A stretch of DNA of 64,000 nt from Woeseia sp037968755 (GCA_037968755.1 JBBKWB010000110.1:1-64000); one strand, 5' to 3'. Positions 1 to 8,776 are shown, counted from the stretch's first letter. Numbers and translations are program-made. Notes: generated by a model from the sequence alone, not told the origin.

Positions 1-434
1 ATTTCTGGCTGACCTTCCTTGGCACGTATTCTATTTACCTGCCGATGCATTACCTCGGTTTCCTCGGCGTACCGCGGCGCTACTTCGCCATGGGCAACAC
101 GGACTTCATGCCGGAATCGGCGCATGACCTGAATACGGCCATTACGATTTCCGCCATCATCGTCGCTGCAACCCAGGTCCTGTTCTTCATCAACATCATC
201 TGGAGCCTGCGTCACGGCAAAAAAGCCGGCAGCAACCCATGGGGTGCAACAACTCTCGAATGGCAGACACCGGATACACCGCCGAAGCATGGCAACTGGG
301 GTCATCATCTTCCCGAAGTGCATCGCTGGGCCTACGACTACAGCGTGCCGGGTCAGGAGCAGGACTTCACACCGCAGACGGTACCGGCAAGCGAAGTGCC
401 TGTCGGTCGCGAACACGGTGTTGACCACAAGTGA
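1..434 (+). CDS. ctaD: Cytochrome c oxidase subunit I, C-terminal fragment (5' partial)
   Basis: The reading frame is open from base 3 and is cut by the left window edge; about 143 residues are visible. The product is the C-terminal part of the haem-copper oxidase catalytic subunit, an inner-membrane protein that reduces O2 and pumps protons. The segment reading YLPMHYLGFLGVPRRY is highly characteristic of subunit I, and a last membrane helix (TISAIIVAATQVLFFINIIW) precedes a hydrophilic tail. Binuclear-centre ligands lie upstream of the window. Its TGA stop overlaps the GTG start of the next gene, which indicates translational coupling in an operon. An internal ATG at 45 is not a real start. 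Confidence 0.93.
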   Translation, partial: FWLTFLGTYSIYLPMHYLGFLGVPRRYFAMGNTDFMPESAHDLNTAITISAIIVAATQVLFFINIIWSLRHGKKAGSNPWGATTLEWQTPDTPPKHGNWGHHLPEVHRWAYDYSVPGQEQDFTPQTVPASEVPVGREHGVDHK

Positions 435-1096
435 CAGTCACCCTTCTCTTCCTGGGCGTGATCATGGCCACGGTTATTGGCTGGTTGCTGCGGCAAACGC
501 TGAACACGCAGCCATGGGTCTCGAGCGCGGTTGACGACGCAGTCAGCGGCAACTCGCTGGAGACCAACGCGAAGGCAATCGGCCTGACTACGTTCCTGGC
601 GGTAGCAACATCCTTGTTCGCGCTGTTCATCAGCGCGTACACGATACGCATGCGTCTGGCACCCGACTGGATTCCGCTCTCGGATCCGCAGTTGTTGTGG
701 CTTAACAGCGGCTTCCTGGTGCTTTCCAGTATCGCGTATCACTGGACCCGCAACGCGGCAGTCGCAGGACGCAGTGAGCGCATCAAACCGGGCCTGATCA
801 TTGCCGGCGTGTTTGCCTTGTTGTTCTTAGCGGGCCAGATGACGGCCTGGCAAAGCCTGGTCGCAGCCGGTGAGACCGTTCGCGGCAATCCGGCTAACGC
901 CTTCTTTTATCTGCTGACCGGCTTGCACGGGTTACATCTGCTGGGCGGCATCTGGGTCTGGGCGCGTTCGCTGACCCGTGTATTTGGCGGGGCTGACGCG
1001 GCAAGCGTCAGGCTGAGTATCGAGTTATGTACGGTCTACTGGCATTACCTGTTGCTGGTATGGATCGTGTTGTTCGGGCTGCTGTTGTCAACCTAA
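431..1096 (+). CDS. Cytochrome c oxidase subunit III-like protein, first copy
   Basis: A 221-residue inner-membrane protein with about six hydrophobic segments. The core FFYLLTGLHGLHLLGGIWVW and the ending YWHYLLLVWIVLFGLL match the conserved C-terminal helices of haem-copper oxidase subunit III. The start is GTG, overlapping the subunit I stop by 4 bases. Compared with the next gene it has an extra N-terminal helix and is strongly diverged. Subunit III normally stabilises subunit I. Two unlike subunit III genes side by side suggest that both contribute to one complex, or that this one is a specialised accessory subunit. The family is clear; its separate role is inferred. Confidence 0.85.
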   Translation: MTVTLLFLGVIMATVIGWLLRQTLNTQPWVSSAVDDAVSGNSLETNAKAIGLTTFLAVATSLFALFISAYTIRMRLAPDWIPLSDPQLLWLNSGFLVLSSIAYHWTRNAAVAGRSERIKPGLIIAGVFALLFLAGQMTAWQSLVAAGETVRGNPANAFFYLLTGLHGLHLLGGIWVWARSLTRVFGGADAASVRLSIELCTVYWHYLLLVWIVLFGLLLST

Positions 1097-1112
1097 GATC
1101 AAGGATAAAAAC

Positions 1113-1793
1113 ATGTCGGAAGCTGCGCTGAGCACTACAGCGAATGGATCGTCGGCAGTCGTAGAAGACTTCTCGGCGGACAAGCAGGCGTTCCACGTGC
1201 CGTGGGGCAAGGCGATGATGTGGATCTTCCTGCTCTCGGATACTTTCATCTTTAGCTGCTTCCTCATCTCGTACATGACGGTGCGTATGTCGACGGCCGA
1301 TCCCTGGCCGATTCCGAGTGAAGTGTTCGCCCTCAGCTTCGGTGGTGACCCGATTCCGCTGGTACTGATCGCGATCATGACGTTTATCCTGATCACCTCA
1401 AGCGGCACGATGGCCATGGCCGTCAACATGGGCTACCGCAAGGATCGCAATAAAACGTTCTGGCTGATGGTGGCAACCGCTCTGCTCGGTGCCAGCTTTG
1501 TCGGCATGCAGGCTTTTGAGTGGACCAAGCTGATCGTTGAGGAAGGCGTGCGGCCCTGGGGCAACCCGATGGGTGCTGCGCAGTTCGGTTCGAGCTTTTT
1601 CATGATCACCGGTTTCCACGGCATGCACGTGTCAGCGGGCGTAATCTATCTGTTGGTGATCGCGTTCCGGGTCAAGAACGGGTTTTACGAGAAACGCGGC
1701 GGCAATTACGAGATCGTCGAGATTTGCGGTTTGTACTGGCATTTCGTCGACCTTGTCTGGGTCTTCATTTTCGCATTCTTCTATCTCTGGTAA
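1113..1793 (+). CDS. ctaE: Cytochrome c oxidase subunit III, second copy
   Basis: A 226-residue membrane protein with typical subunit III segments: WIFLLSDTFIFSCFLISY, the Gln/Glu-containing helix FVGMQAFEWTKLI, GFHGMHVSAGVIYLL and a YWHFVDLVWVFIFAFFYLW ending. The Glu in MQAFEW corresponds to the conserved membrane-embedded acidic residue of the family. The start follows the previous gene by 16 bases with an AAGGA-like Shine-Dalgarno. It is more typical of the family than the upstream copy and is probably the canonical subunit III of this aa3-type oxidase. Confidence 0.92.
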   Translation: MSEAALSTTANGSSAVVEDFSADKQAFHVPWGKAMMWIFLLSDTFIFSCFLISYMTVRMSTADPWPIPSEVFALSFGGDPIPLVLIAIMTFILITSSGTMAMAVNMGYRKDRNKTFWLMVATALLGASFVGMQAFEWTKLIVEEGVRPWGNPMGAAQFGSSFFMITGFHGMHVSAGVIYLLVIAFRVKNGFYEKRGGNYEIVEICGLYWHFVDLVWVFIFAFFYLW

Positions 1794-1815
1794 TTGACGA
1801 CAGGAGTCGCTTCCC

Positions 1816-2160
1816 ATGGCGCAAGATGGACAACAACATCCGCTGGCGATCTATTTCTGGATCTGGGGCCTGCTGTTCGTAGTCAGCTTTTTCTCCTACA
1901 TGGTCGACTACATCGGCTTCCACGGCTATCTGCGCTGGACGCTGATTATCGTATTCATGTTTATCAAAGCCGGTTTCATCGTGGCGATTTTCATGCACAT
2001 GAAGTGGGAGCGGCGCGCCTTGCAGCTTGCGATCCTGGTGCCGCCAGTCGCCATCCTCGTACTGATAGGCCTGATGTCCCTGGAAGGTGATTACACGTTC
2101 CTTACTCGCATCGAATTTTTCGGTGAAAGCAGTATGGTGCCGGAAGGCCCACACCATTAA
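1816..2160 (+). CDS. Cytochrome c oxidase subunit IV (prokaryotic COX4 type)
   Basis: A 114-residue protein with three predicted membrane helices. The central segment FIKAGFIVAIFMHMKWE is the signature of the prokaryotic COX4 family, a small non-catalytic subunit that supports assembly or stability of the oxidase. It is the last gene of the cox operon, 22 bases behind subunit III, and is followed by a terminator hairpin. The start ATG has a GGAG-like ribosome site (caggagtcgc). A second open frame over the same bases is a shadow. Confidence 0.9.
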   Translation: MAQDGQQHPLAIYFWIWGLLFVVSFFSYMVDYIGFHGYLRWTLIIVFMFIKAGFIVAIFMHMKWERRALQLAILVPPVAILVLIGLMSLEGDYTFLTRIEFFGESSMVPEGPHH

Positions 2161-2184
2161 CGGTCTGCTTGACCGTGCAATCCA

Positions 2185-2221
2185 AATCGTCGGCCGACCT
2201 TGTCGCCCGGCGATTTTTTTT
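2185..2221 (+). terminator. Rho-independent terminator after the cox operon
   Basis: An imperfect GC-rich hairpin (AATCGTCGGCCG pairing with CGCCCGGCGATT, two mismatches) is followed directly by a run of eight T residues. It lies between the COX4 stop and the nupC start, so it separates the respiratory operon from the nucleoside genes. Seen by eye; folding energy was not computed. Confidence 0.75.
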
Positions 2222-2242
2222 GGCTGAGACAGGAAGAGTATC

Positions 2243-3457
2243 TTGATCGCATTTGCCGGCATTGCCACCTTACTTATCATTGCGGTTCTGTTATCCACGA
2301 ATCGCCGTGCCATTAACCTGCGTACCGTGGGTATTGCGTTCGCGCTGCAAGTCGCCATCGCTATACTGATCATGTACGTGCCGGCGGGGCGAGACGCGCT
2401 GGAGTGGGTGGTGAATGGCGTACAGCACGTTATCAACTACGGCAACGACGGCATAGAGTTTGTATTTGGCCGCGATACCACGAGAACCCTCGGTTTCACG
2501 ATCGCGTTGAACGTGCTGCCGGTGATCGTATTCTTTTCTGCGTTGATGTCGCTGTTGTATTACCTCGGCATTATGCAACGGGTTGTCGGACTGCTCGGTG
2601 GACTGCTGCACAAGCTGTTAGGCACCAGCGAGACGGAATCCATGTCCGCGGTGTCGAATATTTTCGTAGGTCATACCGAAGCGCCGCTGGTGGTAAAGCC
2701 CTACCTCGCGCGTATGAGTGAATCCGAGCTGTTCGCGGTAATGACCGGCGGTTGCGCTACGATCGCGGGAGCGGTCATGGCCGGTTATGCCACCATGGGC
2801 GTAGATTTAAAGTACTTGATCACAGCCAGCTTCATGGCAGCTCCAGGTGGCCTGTTAATGGCCAAGCTGATGCTGCCGGAAACCGCTGGCGGGTCGCCGA
2901 GCTTCGATCCGGCGGAAACCGGTGACGACGAGCGCGCGGTCAACGTTTTCGAAGCGATTGGCAATGGCGCCGCGACCGGGCTGACCCTGGCGCTCAATGT
3001 CGGCGCGATGCTGTTGGCCTTCGTGGCCATGATAGCCTTGCTGAACGGAATGCTCGGCGGTATCGGTGGCTGGTTTGGCTACGAAGATCTCACCCTGCAG
3101 TTTCTGCTCGGAAAACTGCTCGCGCCAATCGCCTGGCTCCTCGGTGTGCCCTGGGGTGAGGCCAATGCGGCAGGCAGCCTGATCGGTCAGAAATTCGTCA
3201 TAAACGAGTTTTATGCTTACGCGAATTTCGTCCTGGAGAAAGATACGTTCAGTGCGCAAACCCAGGTCATTATTACCTTCGCGTTGTGTGGTTTTTCCAA
3301 CCTGGCCTCCATTGCCATCCTGATGGGCGGCCTGGGCAGCATCGTGCCCGCCCGCCGCCGGGATATTGCCCGGCTTGGTCTCCGGGCGGTGATTGGAGGT
3401 ACACTGGCTAACCTGATGAGTGCGACGCTGGCAGGAATCTTTTTCTCTCTGCAGTAG
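2243..3457 (+). CDS. nupC: Concentrative nucleoside transporter NupC, paralog 1
   Basis: A 404-residue inner-membrane nucleoside:cation symporter of the CNT family, near the family length. Visible landmarks are the N-terminal STNRRAINLRTV segment, the HP1 substrate loop IFVGHTEAPLVVKPYL, the HP2 loop FVINEFYAYANF and the TM7 motif FALCGFSNLASIAIL. The HP1 loop normally reads GQTEAP; here Gln is replaced by His, at a residue that contacts the nucleobase in the Vibrio CNT structure, so substrate preference may differ from the second copy at 15622. The start is TTG with AGGAAG 7 bases upstream. It precedes deoB by 27 bases, so uptake and deoxyribose-phosphate metabolism are probably co-transcribed. 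Confidence 0.93.
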   Translation: MIAFAGIATLLIIAVLLSTNRRAINLRTVGIAFALQVAIAILIMYVPAGRDALEWVVNGVQHVINYGNDGIEFVFGRDTTRTLGFTIALNVLPVIVFFSALMSLLYYLGIMQRVVGLLGGLLHKLLGTSETESMSAVSNIFVGHTEAPLVVKPYLARMSESELFAVMTGGCATIAGAVMAGYATMGVDLKYLITASFMAAPGGLLMAKLMLPETAGGSPSFDPAETGDDERAVNVFEAIGNGAATGLTLALNVGAMLLAFVAMIALLNGMLGGIGGWFGYEDLTLQFLLGKLLAPIAWLLGVPWGEANAAGSLIGQKFVINEFYAYANFVLEKDTFSAQTQVIITFALCGFSNLASIAILMGGLGSIVPARRRDIARLGLRAVIGGTLANLMSATLAGIFFSLQ

Positions 3458-3484
3458 GCGCGCCCCGCCCACATAGGAGAGAGC

Positions 3485-4687
3485 ATGGCACGGGCTATCA
3501 TTCTGGTACTGGATTCCTTCGGCATTGGTGCCACCGCCGATGCCGACAAGTTCGGCGACGTGGGCGCCAATACTCTCGGCAGTATTGCGGGTTTCCGGCT
3601 GGAAAAGTCGGGCAAGCCGCTGCGCGTGCCCAACCTTGCGAGACTCGGTCTGCTACATGCCGCGCGCGACAGTGCTGGCGAGTTTCCTGCGGGTACCGAA
3701 ACCAACGTCGATATCATCGGTGCCTACGGCTACGCGGCGGAATTATCGAGCGGCAAAGATACGCCAAGCGGACATTGGGAGATCGCCGGTGTGCCGGTGT
3801 TATTCGACTGGGGATACTTTACAAAGCGCACGGACACATTTCCGCAAGCACTGCTGGATGCACTCGTCGAGCGCGCCGAATTGCCAGGTTATCTTGGCAA
3901 TTGCCATTCGTCGGGCACGACTATCATTGCCGAGTTGGGCGAAGAGCACATGCAGAGCGGCAAGCCAATTTTCTATACCTCGGCAGACAGCGTATTCCAG
4001 ATAGCGGCGCACGAAGAGAGTTTCGGGCTCGACAAGCTATACGAACTGTGTGACATCGCGCGTGAGCTCGTCGACGAGTACGAGATCGGCCGGGTCATTG
4101 CGCGCCCGTTCATTGGTACCGACAGCAGCAACTTCAAGCGCACCGGCAACAGGCGCGACCTCACCACGCCGCCACCGGCACCGACCGTGCTCGATAAGCT
4201 GGCCGAGTCCGGTGGTGAAGTGATCAGTATCGGCAAGATCAGCGATATTTATGCGCACCAGGGTATTACGAAGAAGATCAAGGCGACAGGCAACCCGGCT
4301 TTGTTCGACGCAACGCTTGCCGCACTCGCAGACGCGCCGGACCGATCAATTGTTTTCACCAACTTCGTCGACTTCGACATGCTGTACGGCCATCGCCGCG
4401 ATGCAAGTGGCTACGCCGACGCGCTGGAGTATTTCGATGGACGCCTGCCCGAACTGATGGCGCAGATGCAGAGCGACGACCTGCTACTTATCTGTGCAGA
4501 TCATGGCTGTGACCCAACCTGGCCGGGATCCGATCACACTCGCGAGCACATTCCGGTGTTAGCGTACGGCGCCGGCATTACCCCTGGTCCGCTGGGCCTG
4601 CGTGAAACCTTCGCCGATATCGGCCAGAGCCTCGCGGTTTTCTTTAACCTCGGCAAGATGGACTACGGCAAGAACTTTCTTAATTAG
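3485..4687 (+). CDS. deoB: Phosphopentomutase
   Basis: A 400-residue cytoplasmic enzyme that interconverts (deoxy)ribose 1-phosphate and 5-phosphate, linking nucleoside phosphorylases to DeoC and the pentose phosphate pathway. The alkaline-phosphatase fold is recognised from the N-terminal metal site VLDSFGIGATADADKFGD, the nucleophile region SSGKDTPSGHWE with its conserved Thr, and the C-terminal metal ligands in FVDFDMLYGHRRD and ICADHGCDPTWPGSDHTREH. Length fits the family (about 390-410). A GGAGAG ribosome site precedes the ATG. It is probably co-transcribed with nupC. Confidence 0.97.
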   Translation: MARAIILVLDSFGIGATADADKFGDVGANTLGSIAGFRLEKSGKPLRVPNLARLGLLHAARDSAGEFPAGTETNVDIIGAYGYAAELSSGKDTPSGHWEIAGVPVLFDWGYFTKRTDTFPQALLDALVERAELPGYLGNCHSSGTTIIAELGEEHMQSGKPIFYTSADSVFQIAAHEESFGLDKLYELCDIARELVDEYEIGRVIARPFIGTDSSNFKRTGNRRDLTTPPPAPTVLDKLAESGGEVISIGKISDIYAHQGITKKIKATGNPALFDATLAALADAPDRSIVFTNFVDFDMLYGHRRDASGYADALEYFDGRLPELMAQMQSDDLLLICADHGCDPTWPGSDHTREHIPVLAYGAGITPGPLGLRETFADIGQSLAVFFNLGKMDYGKNFLN

Positions 4688-4777
4688 GTCAGACGCCCGC
4701 TGGCACGCATCGCTATAGCGCGTTTGTTGTTCAGCTAAACGTGCTGGGGCTGCGCTACCGCGGGCGCGGTAATTGCA

Positions 4778-5659
4778 CTAGTCGCCCAGGACCGATTCAG
4801 CCTTTGTATAGCCAAGCTCGATCATCTTTTTCGCGCATTGAAACTCCATTGTGCCGCATGCGTTACGCGGAATTTCGATGAGAATATCCGGCGGATAGGA
4901 CGCCAGCTTGTGCCGAGAGATCGCCGCTTGCATCGAGTCAAAGGCCTGGTTCGCGATTTCAAACGGGCCCCAGTCTTTTTCGTCGTTGCCATTGCTGCCG
5001 ATGCCGATCTTGTCGATGTACTTCTGGATTTTCGCGCGCAGACCGCTTTGGTCCTCGTCGTCAGAATCGGGTTGGGAGGATTCGTCAGTCGGACTCGTTG
5101 GCTTGCCGCCAAGATTGACGGCAATACATAAGTCGGTACTGTCGCCGAACGTCGGCGCTATAGGCACTGGATTCAGCACGCCGCCGTCAATCAGTGTCTG
5201 GCCGTTGCGCTCGCGAGGCGTCAGCAACAGGGGCAACGAGATCGACGCACGGATCGCTTCGAACAAGGAACCATCCTGGATCCAGACTTCTTTCTCGCCA
5301 TCAATATTGGAGGCGACAGCGGTATAACGGATTGGCAACTCTTCAATCTTGCGGTCGCCGACCAGATCCTTAAGCGTGTCGATTATTCGGTCACCCTTGA
5401 CGAGGCCGCTGATCTGCCAGGAGATGTCCATCAGGCGGAACATTTCGCGCTCTGTAATGGCGGAAATCCATTGTTCGAATTCATCAAGCTTGTCAGCGGC
5501 GTATACGCCGCCGACAAGTGCGCCGATAGAGCAGCCGGACACGCTACGTATGTCGTAGTCATGCTCAAGCAGCCAGCGGATCACGCCTATGTGCGCGGCA
5601 CCGCGAGCGCCGCCACTGCCGAGTACCAGTGATACTGTCTTCTTCTTCGACTTTGCCAC
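4778..5659 (-). CDS. Patatin-like phospholipase (RssA/YlbK type)
   Basis: A 293-residue patatin-fold serine hydrolase. The oxyanion motif SLVLGSGGARGAAHIGV, the nucleophile motif GCSIGALVGG (Ser about residue 43) and the DGGVLNPVP motif supplying the catalytic Asp are all present, so the Ser-Asp dyad is intact. A Ser/Asp-rich linker (residues about 195-215) separates the core from a C-terminal tail. The start is GTG followed by the basic run AKSKKK; no signal peptide is seen, so a cytoplasmic or membrane-peripheral acyl hydrolase is expected. The substrate is unknown. It converges on deoB and heads a minus-strand stretch only loosely related to the nucleoside genes. Confidence 0.88.
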   Translation of the reverse strand: MAKSKKKTVSLVLGSGGARGAAHIGVIRWLLEHDYDIRSVSGCSIGALVGGVYAADKLDEFEQWISAITEREMFRLMDISWQISGLVKGDRIIDTLKDLVGDRKIEELPIRYTAVASNIDGEKEVWIQDGSLFEAIRASISLPLLLTPRERNGQTLIDGGVLNPVPIAPTFGDSTDLCIAVNLGGKPTSPTDESSQPDSDDEDQSGLRAKIQKYIDKIGIGSNGNDEKDWGPFEIANQAFDSMQAAISRHKLASYPPDILIEIPRNACGTMEFQCAKKMIELGYTKAESVLGD

Positions 5660-5670
5660 GAACGTTAGTA

Positions 5671-5997
5671 CTAGTTAGACCCGGCGTGTTCGCAGGTGCG
5701 ATTACGGCAAACGGCGGCGAGATGTTTCTCGTCAACACCACTTTCTTCACAAGGAAGCAGTTCACCGACACGCTCGACCTGCTGTCTCGCCCAATCCTGG
5801 TAAACCAGTGAATAGCTGGCATTCACGGCGGTGTACTTGCAGTAGGAATCCAGCACGGCGATACATTCGAAGCGACTGTCGCAACGAAACCAGTCAGCGG
5901 ACCAGGCGATCGGCTCGTTGGAATCGGGCGTAATTGCGCAGCCACTAGCGATCAGCGCAAGCCCCGACAGTGCGATAGCGCGTAAGCAGGTATTCAT
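5671..5997 (-). CDS. Small Cys-rich lipoprotein, function unknown
   Basis: A protein of 108 residues with a lipoprotein signal (MNTCLRAIALSGLALIASGC), so lipid attachment at Cys20 is expected. The mature part contains seven further Cys residues (for example FRCDSRFEC and CRNRTCEHA), suggesting disulfides in the periplasm. No family recognised. The ATG at 5997 overlaps the stop of the upstream cupin gene (TGATG), supporting coupled translation and this start over an in-frame GTG at 6006. Confidence 0.65.
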   Translation of the reverse strand: MNTCLRAIALSGLALIASGCAITPDSNEPIAWSADWFRCDSRFECIAVLDSYCKYTAVNASYSLVYQDWARQQVERVGELLPCEESGVDEKHLAAVCRNRTCEHAGSN

Positions 5998-6362
5998 CAG
6001 ATCCACTCCTGATCTTCAATTGCAACGGTCTGGCTGGTTTGCTGGCCGCCTGTATGCAGAGTTGCTTTGGGTTCAATCAGCATGATTTCCGCGCCATTTT
6101 CGGCGACTGGCCGGTGCTCAACACCGCGTGGGACAATGAAAAACTCTCCGGCATCCAGAGACACTACGCCGTCTCGCAGATGAATGTCGAGATGGCCGCT
6201 CACGACGAGAAAAAATTCGTCTTCATTGTCATGCGTATGCCAGTCGAGTTCGCCGAGTCCCTTCGCAAGCTTGACGTACTGGCCATTCATTTCCGCAACC
6301 AGTTTCGGCGACCAGGTATCCTGGAAAGCGGCAAACTTTTTTATGAGTGCAACCTTTTCCAC
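5997..6362 (-). CDS. Cupin domain protein
   Basis: A 121-residue single-domain cupin. The first cupin motif appears as LDWHTHDNEDEFFLVVSGHLDIHL and the second as AGEFFIVPRGVEHRPVAE, giving two His, a Glu and a further His as likely metal ligands. Proteins of this kind are annotated as mannose-6-phosphate-isomerase-like cupins without a defined substrate. The start is GTG. The gene is translationally coupled to the lipoprotein behind it. Confidence 0.8.
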   Translation of the reverse strand: MEKVALIKKFAAFQDTWSPKLVAEMNGQYVKLAKGLGELDWHTHDNEDEFFLVVSGHLDIHLRDGVVSLDAGEFFIVPRGVEHRPVAENGAEIMLIEPKATLHTGGQQTSQTVAIEDQEWI

Positions 6363-6375
6363 TAGCTAGTCCCCG

Positions 6376-7179
6376 TCAGGTCCCGTCAGGCAATCGACCA
6401 AGCTGCGTTTGTTGCAGATTGGTAAGACTGCTCTGATCAACTGCGATGATTCCCCGGCGCGGCCGGTCAAGGTCAATAATGATAAACACCAGTAAGACGA
6501 TCAGGCTTACCATGATCAGCATAGACGCCGGTGGCCGGCCCCCTGACGCGCCCGAGGTGGTGCCAACAATCGTGCTTACCATGACGAAGGTGATGAACAG
6601 CAGAAATAGGACAGCTTCTGGTACATGACGATTCAACGCGGCGTCGCGTCGCGCATAGGAATCGAACATTTCGTTCAATGCTTGCAAGTAATAACCGCTG
6701 GTTATGGCCCGGGAGTCCAGTTCTACTGCACGCGCGACCTGCTCCCAGAGGCTGGCCTGGACGACTTCAGAAAGGTTTAACAATTCAGCCCGTTCTTCGT
6801 GATGATCAAGCGAAACACTAGCGGAACGAATCCGCAGATCGAGGTAGTTGCGCAGACTGTTGAGTGATTCATCGCGCACGCTGGCATCGATTAGCTGCGA
6901 CCGCAGCATGGCCGTGCCTATCGCATTCGCTTCATCAACCACCGCTTTGCTGCGATCGTCATAGCGCTGCAGCGCAAGTGAAAATGTGAAGCCCAGAAGC
7001 AGGGCCAGCAGGCCGAGCAATGAGCCCTGCACAGCGCCCAGCTGCGATTTCTGGCCGTCGCTGACCCGGTCTTGCCAGAGACGCCCACCGCGGAAACCAA
7101 TTTCCAGCGCGACAAGCATCGCGATCATCAACAAAAAACAAATAAGGATACTGTTCAGGTCGTACATAACTTCATCCAT
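6376..7179 (-). CDS. Bestrophin-like (DUF4239-type) membrane protein
   Basis: A 267-residue integral membrane protein. The N-terminus has one strong helix (SILICFLLMIAMLVALEIGF) followed by a second (GSLLGLLALLLGFTFSLAL); two more lie near residues 185-235 (AVLFLLFITFVMVSTIVG and MLIMVSLIVLLVFIIIDLDRP). The ending IDLDRPRRGII and the long intervening helical region match the DUF4239 pattern, which I recall as bestrophin-like, but channel activity is not established. It starts at ATG 7179 with GAGGA upstream; an in-frame ATG at 7167 is possible. Confidence 0.72.
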   Translation of the reverse strand: MDEVMYDLNSILICFLLMIAMLVALEIGFRGGRLWQDRVSDGQKSQLGAVQGSLLGLLALLLGFTFSLALQRYDDRSKAVVDEANAIGTAMLRSQLIDASVRDESLNSLRNYLDLRIRSASVSLDHHEERAELLNLSEVVQASLWEQVARAVELDSRAITSGYYLQALNEMFDSYARRDAALNRHVPEAVLFLLFITFVMVSTIVGTTSGASGGRPPASMLIMVSLIVLLVFIIIDLDRPRRGIIAVDQSSLTNLQQTQLGRLPDGT

Positions 7180-7312
7180 AGGGGCGATCCTCGGATATTA
7201 CAGGGATGTGTGGCAATCTTTTTGTCGCGATGCCGGCGATTTGGCGGATTGGCCGGAAGTTTTTCACAGACACGGCTGAAATTCTGGCGAACAGTGCCTG
7301 CAGTAGCGCTGG

Positions 7313-8776
7313 CTAGCGCACGCCGCCGGCATTTCTCGTGGCCAATGCATCCTGGATACGTGCGGCCAGCGCTGTTGCTTCGCGCCGGATCCGTACGGTA
7401 TCGAGTGTTGTGAACTCGCCGTCGCGCATCAAAATTTTGCCATCAACCACGGTGGCGGCGACATCCTGCTCGTCAGCAACGTACACGAGGTGCGAGATGA
7501 CATCGTAGGTCGGCACGAAGTGCACGTCATCAAAGGATACCTGGATCAGGTCAGCGCGCAGCCCTGGCCGCAACTCGCCGATTGTGCCGGCGAGGCCGAT
7601 AGCTTCGGCGCCGCCACGGGTGGCCATCGTCAGCACTGTCTGTGCGGACATGACCTCAGGATCCATGCGATCAACCTTTTGCAGGAATGCTGCGAGACGC
7701 ATTTCCTCCCACATGTCGAGATCGTTGTTGCTGGCAGCACCGTCGGTGCCCAAGCCGACCCGCACACCTGCTCGCAGCATATCCACTACCGGTGCAATGC
7801 CAGAGGCAATTTTCATATTCGATGTGGGGTTATGAATGACGCCAACCTGTTTGGTGGCCAGAATCGAGATCTCTTCTTTGCTTGGCCAGACGACATGGGC
7901 GCCGATGGTGGGGCCGTCGAAAAAGCCGATGCTGTCGAAAAATGCAATGCTTGACTGGCCGTATGTGTCTTTCGAGTACTGCAGCTCGTACGGCGATTCG
8001 GACAGGTGAATGCTGATGCCGACGCCTGCCTCATTAGCGGCAGCCCGGGTAGCCCGCAATTGCTCCTCGTTCATCGTGTAGTTGGCGTGCGGACCGAAGA
8101 TCGGAATGATCCGGTTATTCTTTCCCAGCCAGCGATCAACGAAATCCAGACCTTTCCGAATGCCATCCACGGTGCCCTCTGCGTCAGGGCTGCGTTGACC
8201 AATTACGGTGGCAGAAATCAGCGCGCGCATGCCGCACTGATCGACGACGTTCGCGATCGTATCGGGGTAGTAATACATATCAACAAATGTCGTTGTGCCG
8301 CCGCGAATCATTTCCCAGCAAGCCAGCTCGGTGCCAATACGAACAAACTCCGCATCCACGAATTCCACTTCGGCTGGAAAAATGTAGTTGTTCAGCCAGT
8401 CCATCAATGCGAGATCATCGGCAACGCCACGCAGCAAGGTCATTGCAGCGTGCGAATGGCCGTTGATGAGCCCAGGCATCACAATGCGGTTGCCTGCGTC
8501 CAGCCGCTCCCTGGCAACGTAACGAGCGTCTATATCCGCCGCGGAAGCAACCGCCAGGATGATGCCCTCGTCGATAGCGACGGCGCCGTCCGCAATGACT
8601 GTGTCGTCTGCGTCCATGGTTACGATGTAGCGACCGGCAACAATCAAGTCGATGGCGTCATCCGACAAACTGGTTTCCGGTTGCTCGCCAGACGGCCCGC
8701 AAGCAGCCATGGCAAGTACGGCAAGGCCAATGCTAAACCGCTGAAAAACATTGAGAATCCGGATATCTTTGGTCAT
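7313..8776 (-). CDS. Exported lipoprotein amidohydrolase (MTA/SAH deaminase family)
   Basis: About 487 residues from ATG 8776. The N-terminus is a lipoprotein signal (GLAVLAMAAC), so the enzyme should be anchored on the periplasmic side. The rest is a complete TIM-barrel amidohydrolase of the MtaD/TrzN/Atz group: metal-binding PGLINGHSHAAMTLLRG, the Glu-containing HLSESPYE, and GTDGAASNNDLDMWEEM. Family members deaminate 5'-methylthioadenosine, S-adenosylhomocysteine, adenosine or related purines. Export is unusual, because most members are cytoplasmic. In this locus it may deaminate adenosine-type nucleosides before uptake (inference). It is divergent from the adenosine deaminase gene at 8890. 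An earlier GTG/ATG start would bury the signal peptide. Confidence 0.85.
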   Translation of the reverse strand: MTKDIRILNVFQRFSIGLAVLAMAACGPSGEQPETSLSDDAIDLIVAGRYIVTMDADDTVIADGAVAIDEGIILAVASAADIDARYVARERLDAGNRIVMPGLINGHSHAAMTLLRGVADDLALMDWLNNYIFPAEVEFVDAEFVRIGTELACWEMIRGGTTTFVDMYYYPDTIANVVDQCGMRALISATVIGQRSPDAEGTVDGIRKGLDFVDRWLGKNNRIIPIFGPHANYTMNEEQLRATRAAANEAGVGISIHLSESPYELQYSKDTYGQSSIAFFDSIGFFDGPTIGAHVVWPSKEEISILATKQVGVIHNPTSNMKIASGIAPVVDMLRAGVRVGLGTDGAASNNDLDMWEEMRLAAFLQKVDRMDPEVMSAQTVLTMATRGGAEAIGLAGTIGELRPGLRADLIQVSFDDVHFVPTYDVISHLVYVADEQDVAATVVDGKILMRDGEFTTLDTVRIRREATALAARIQDALATRNAGGVR

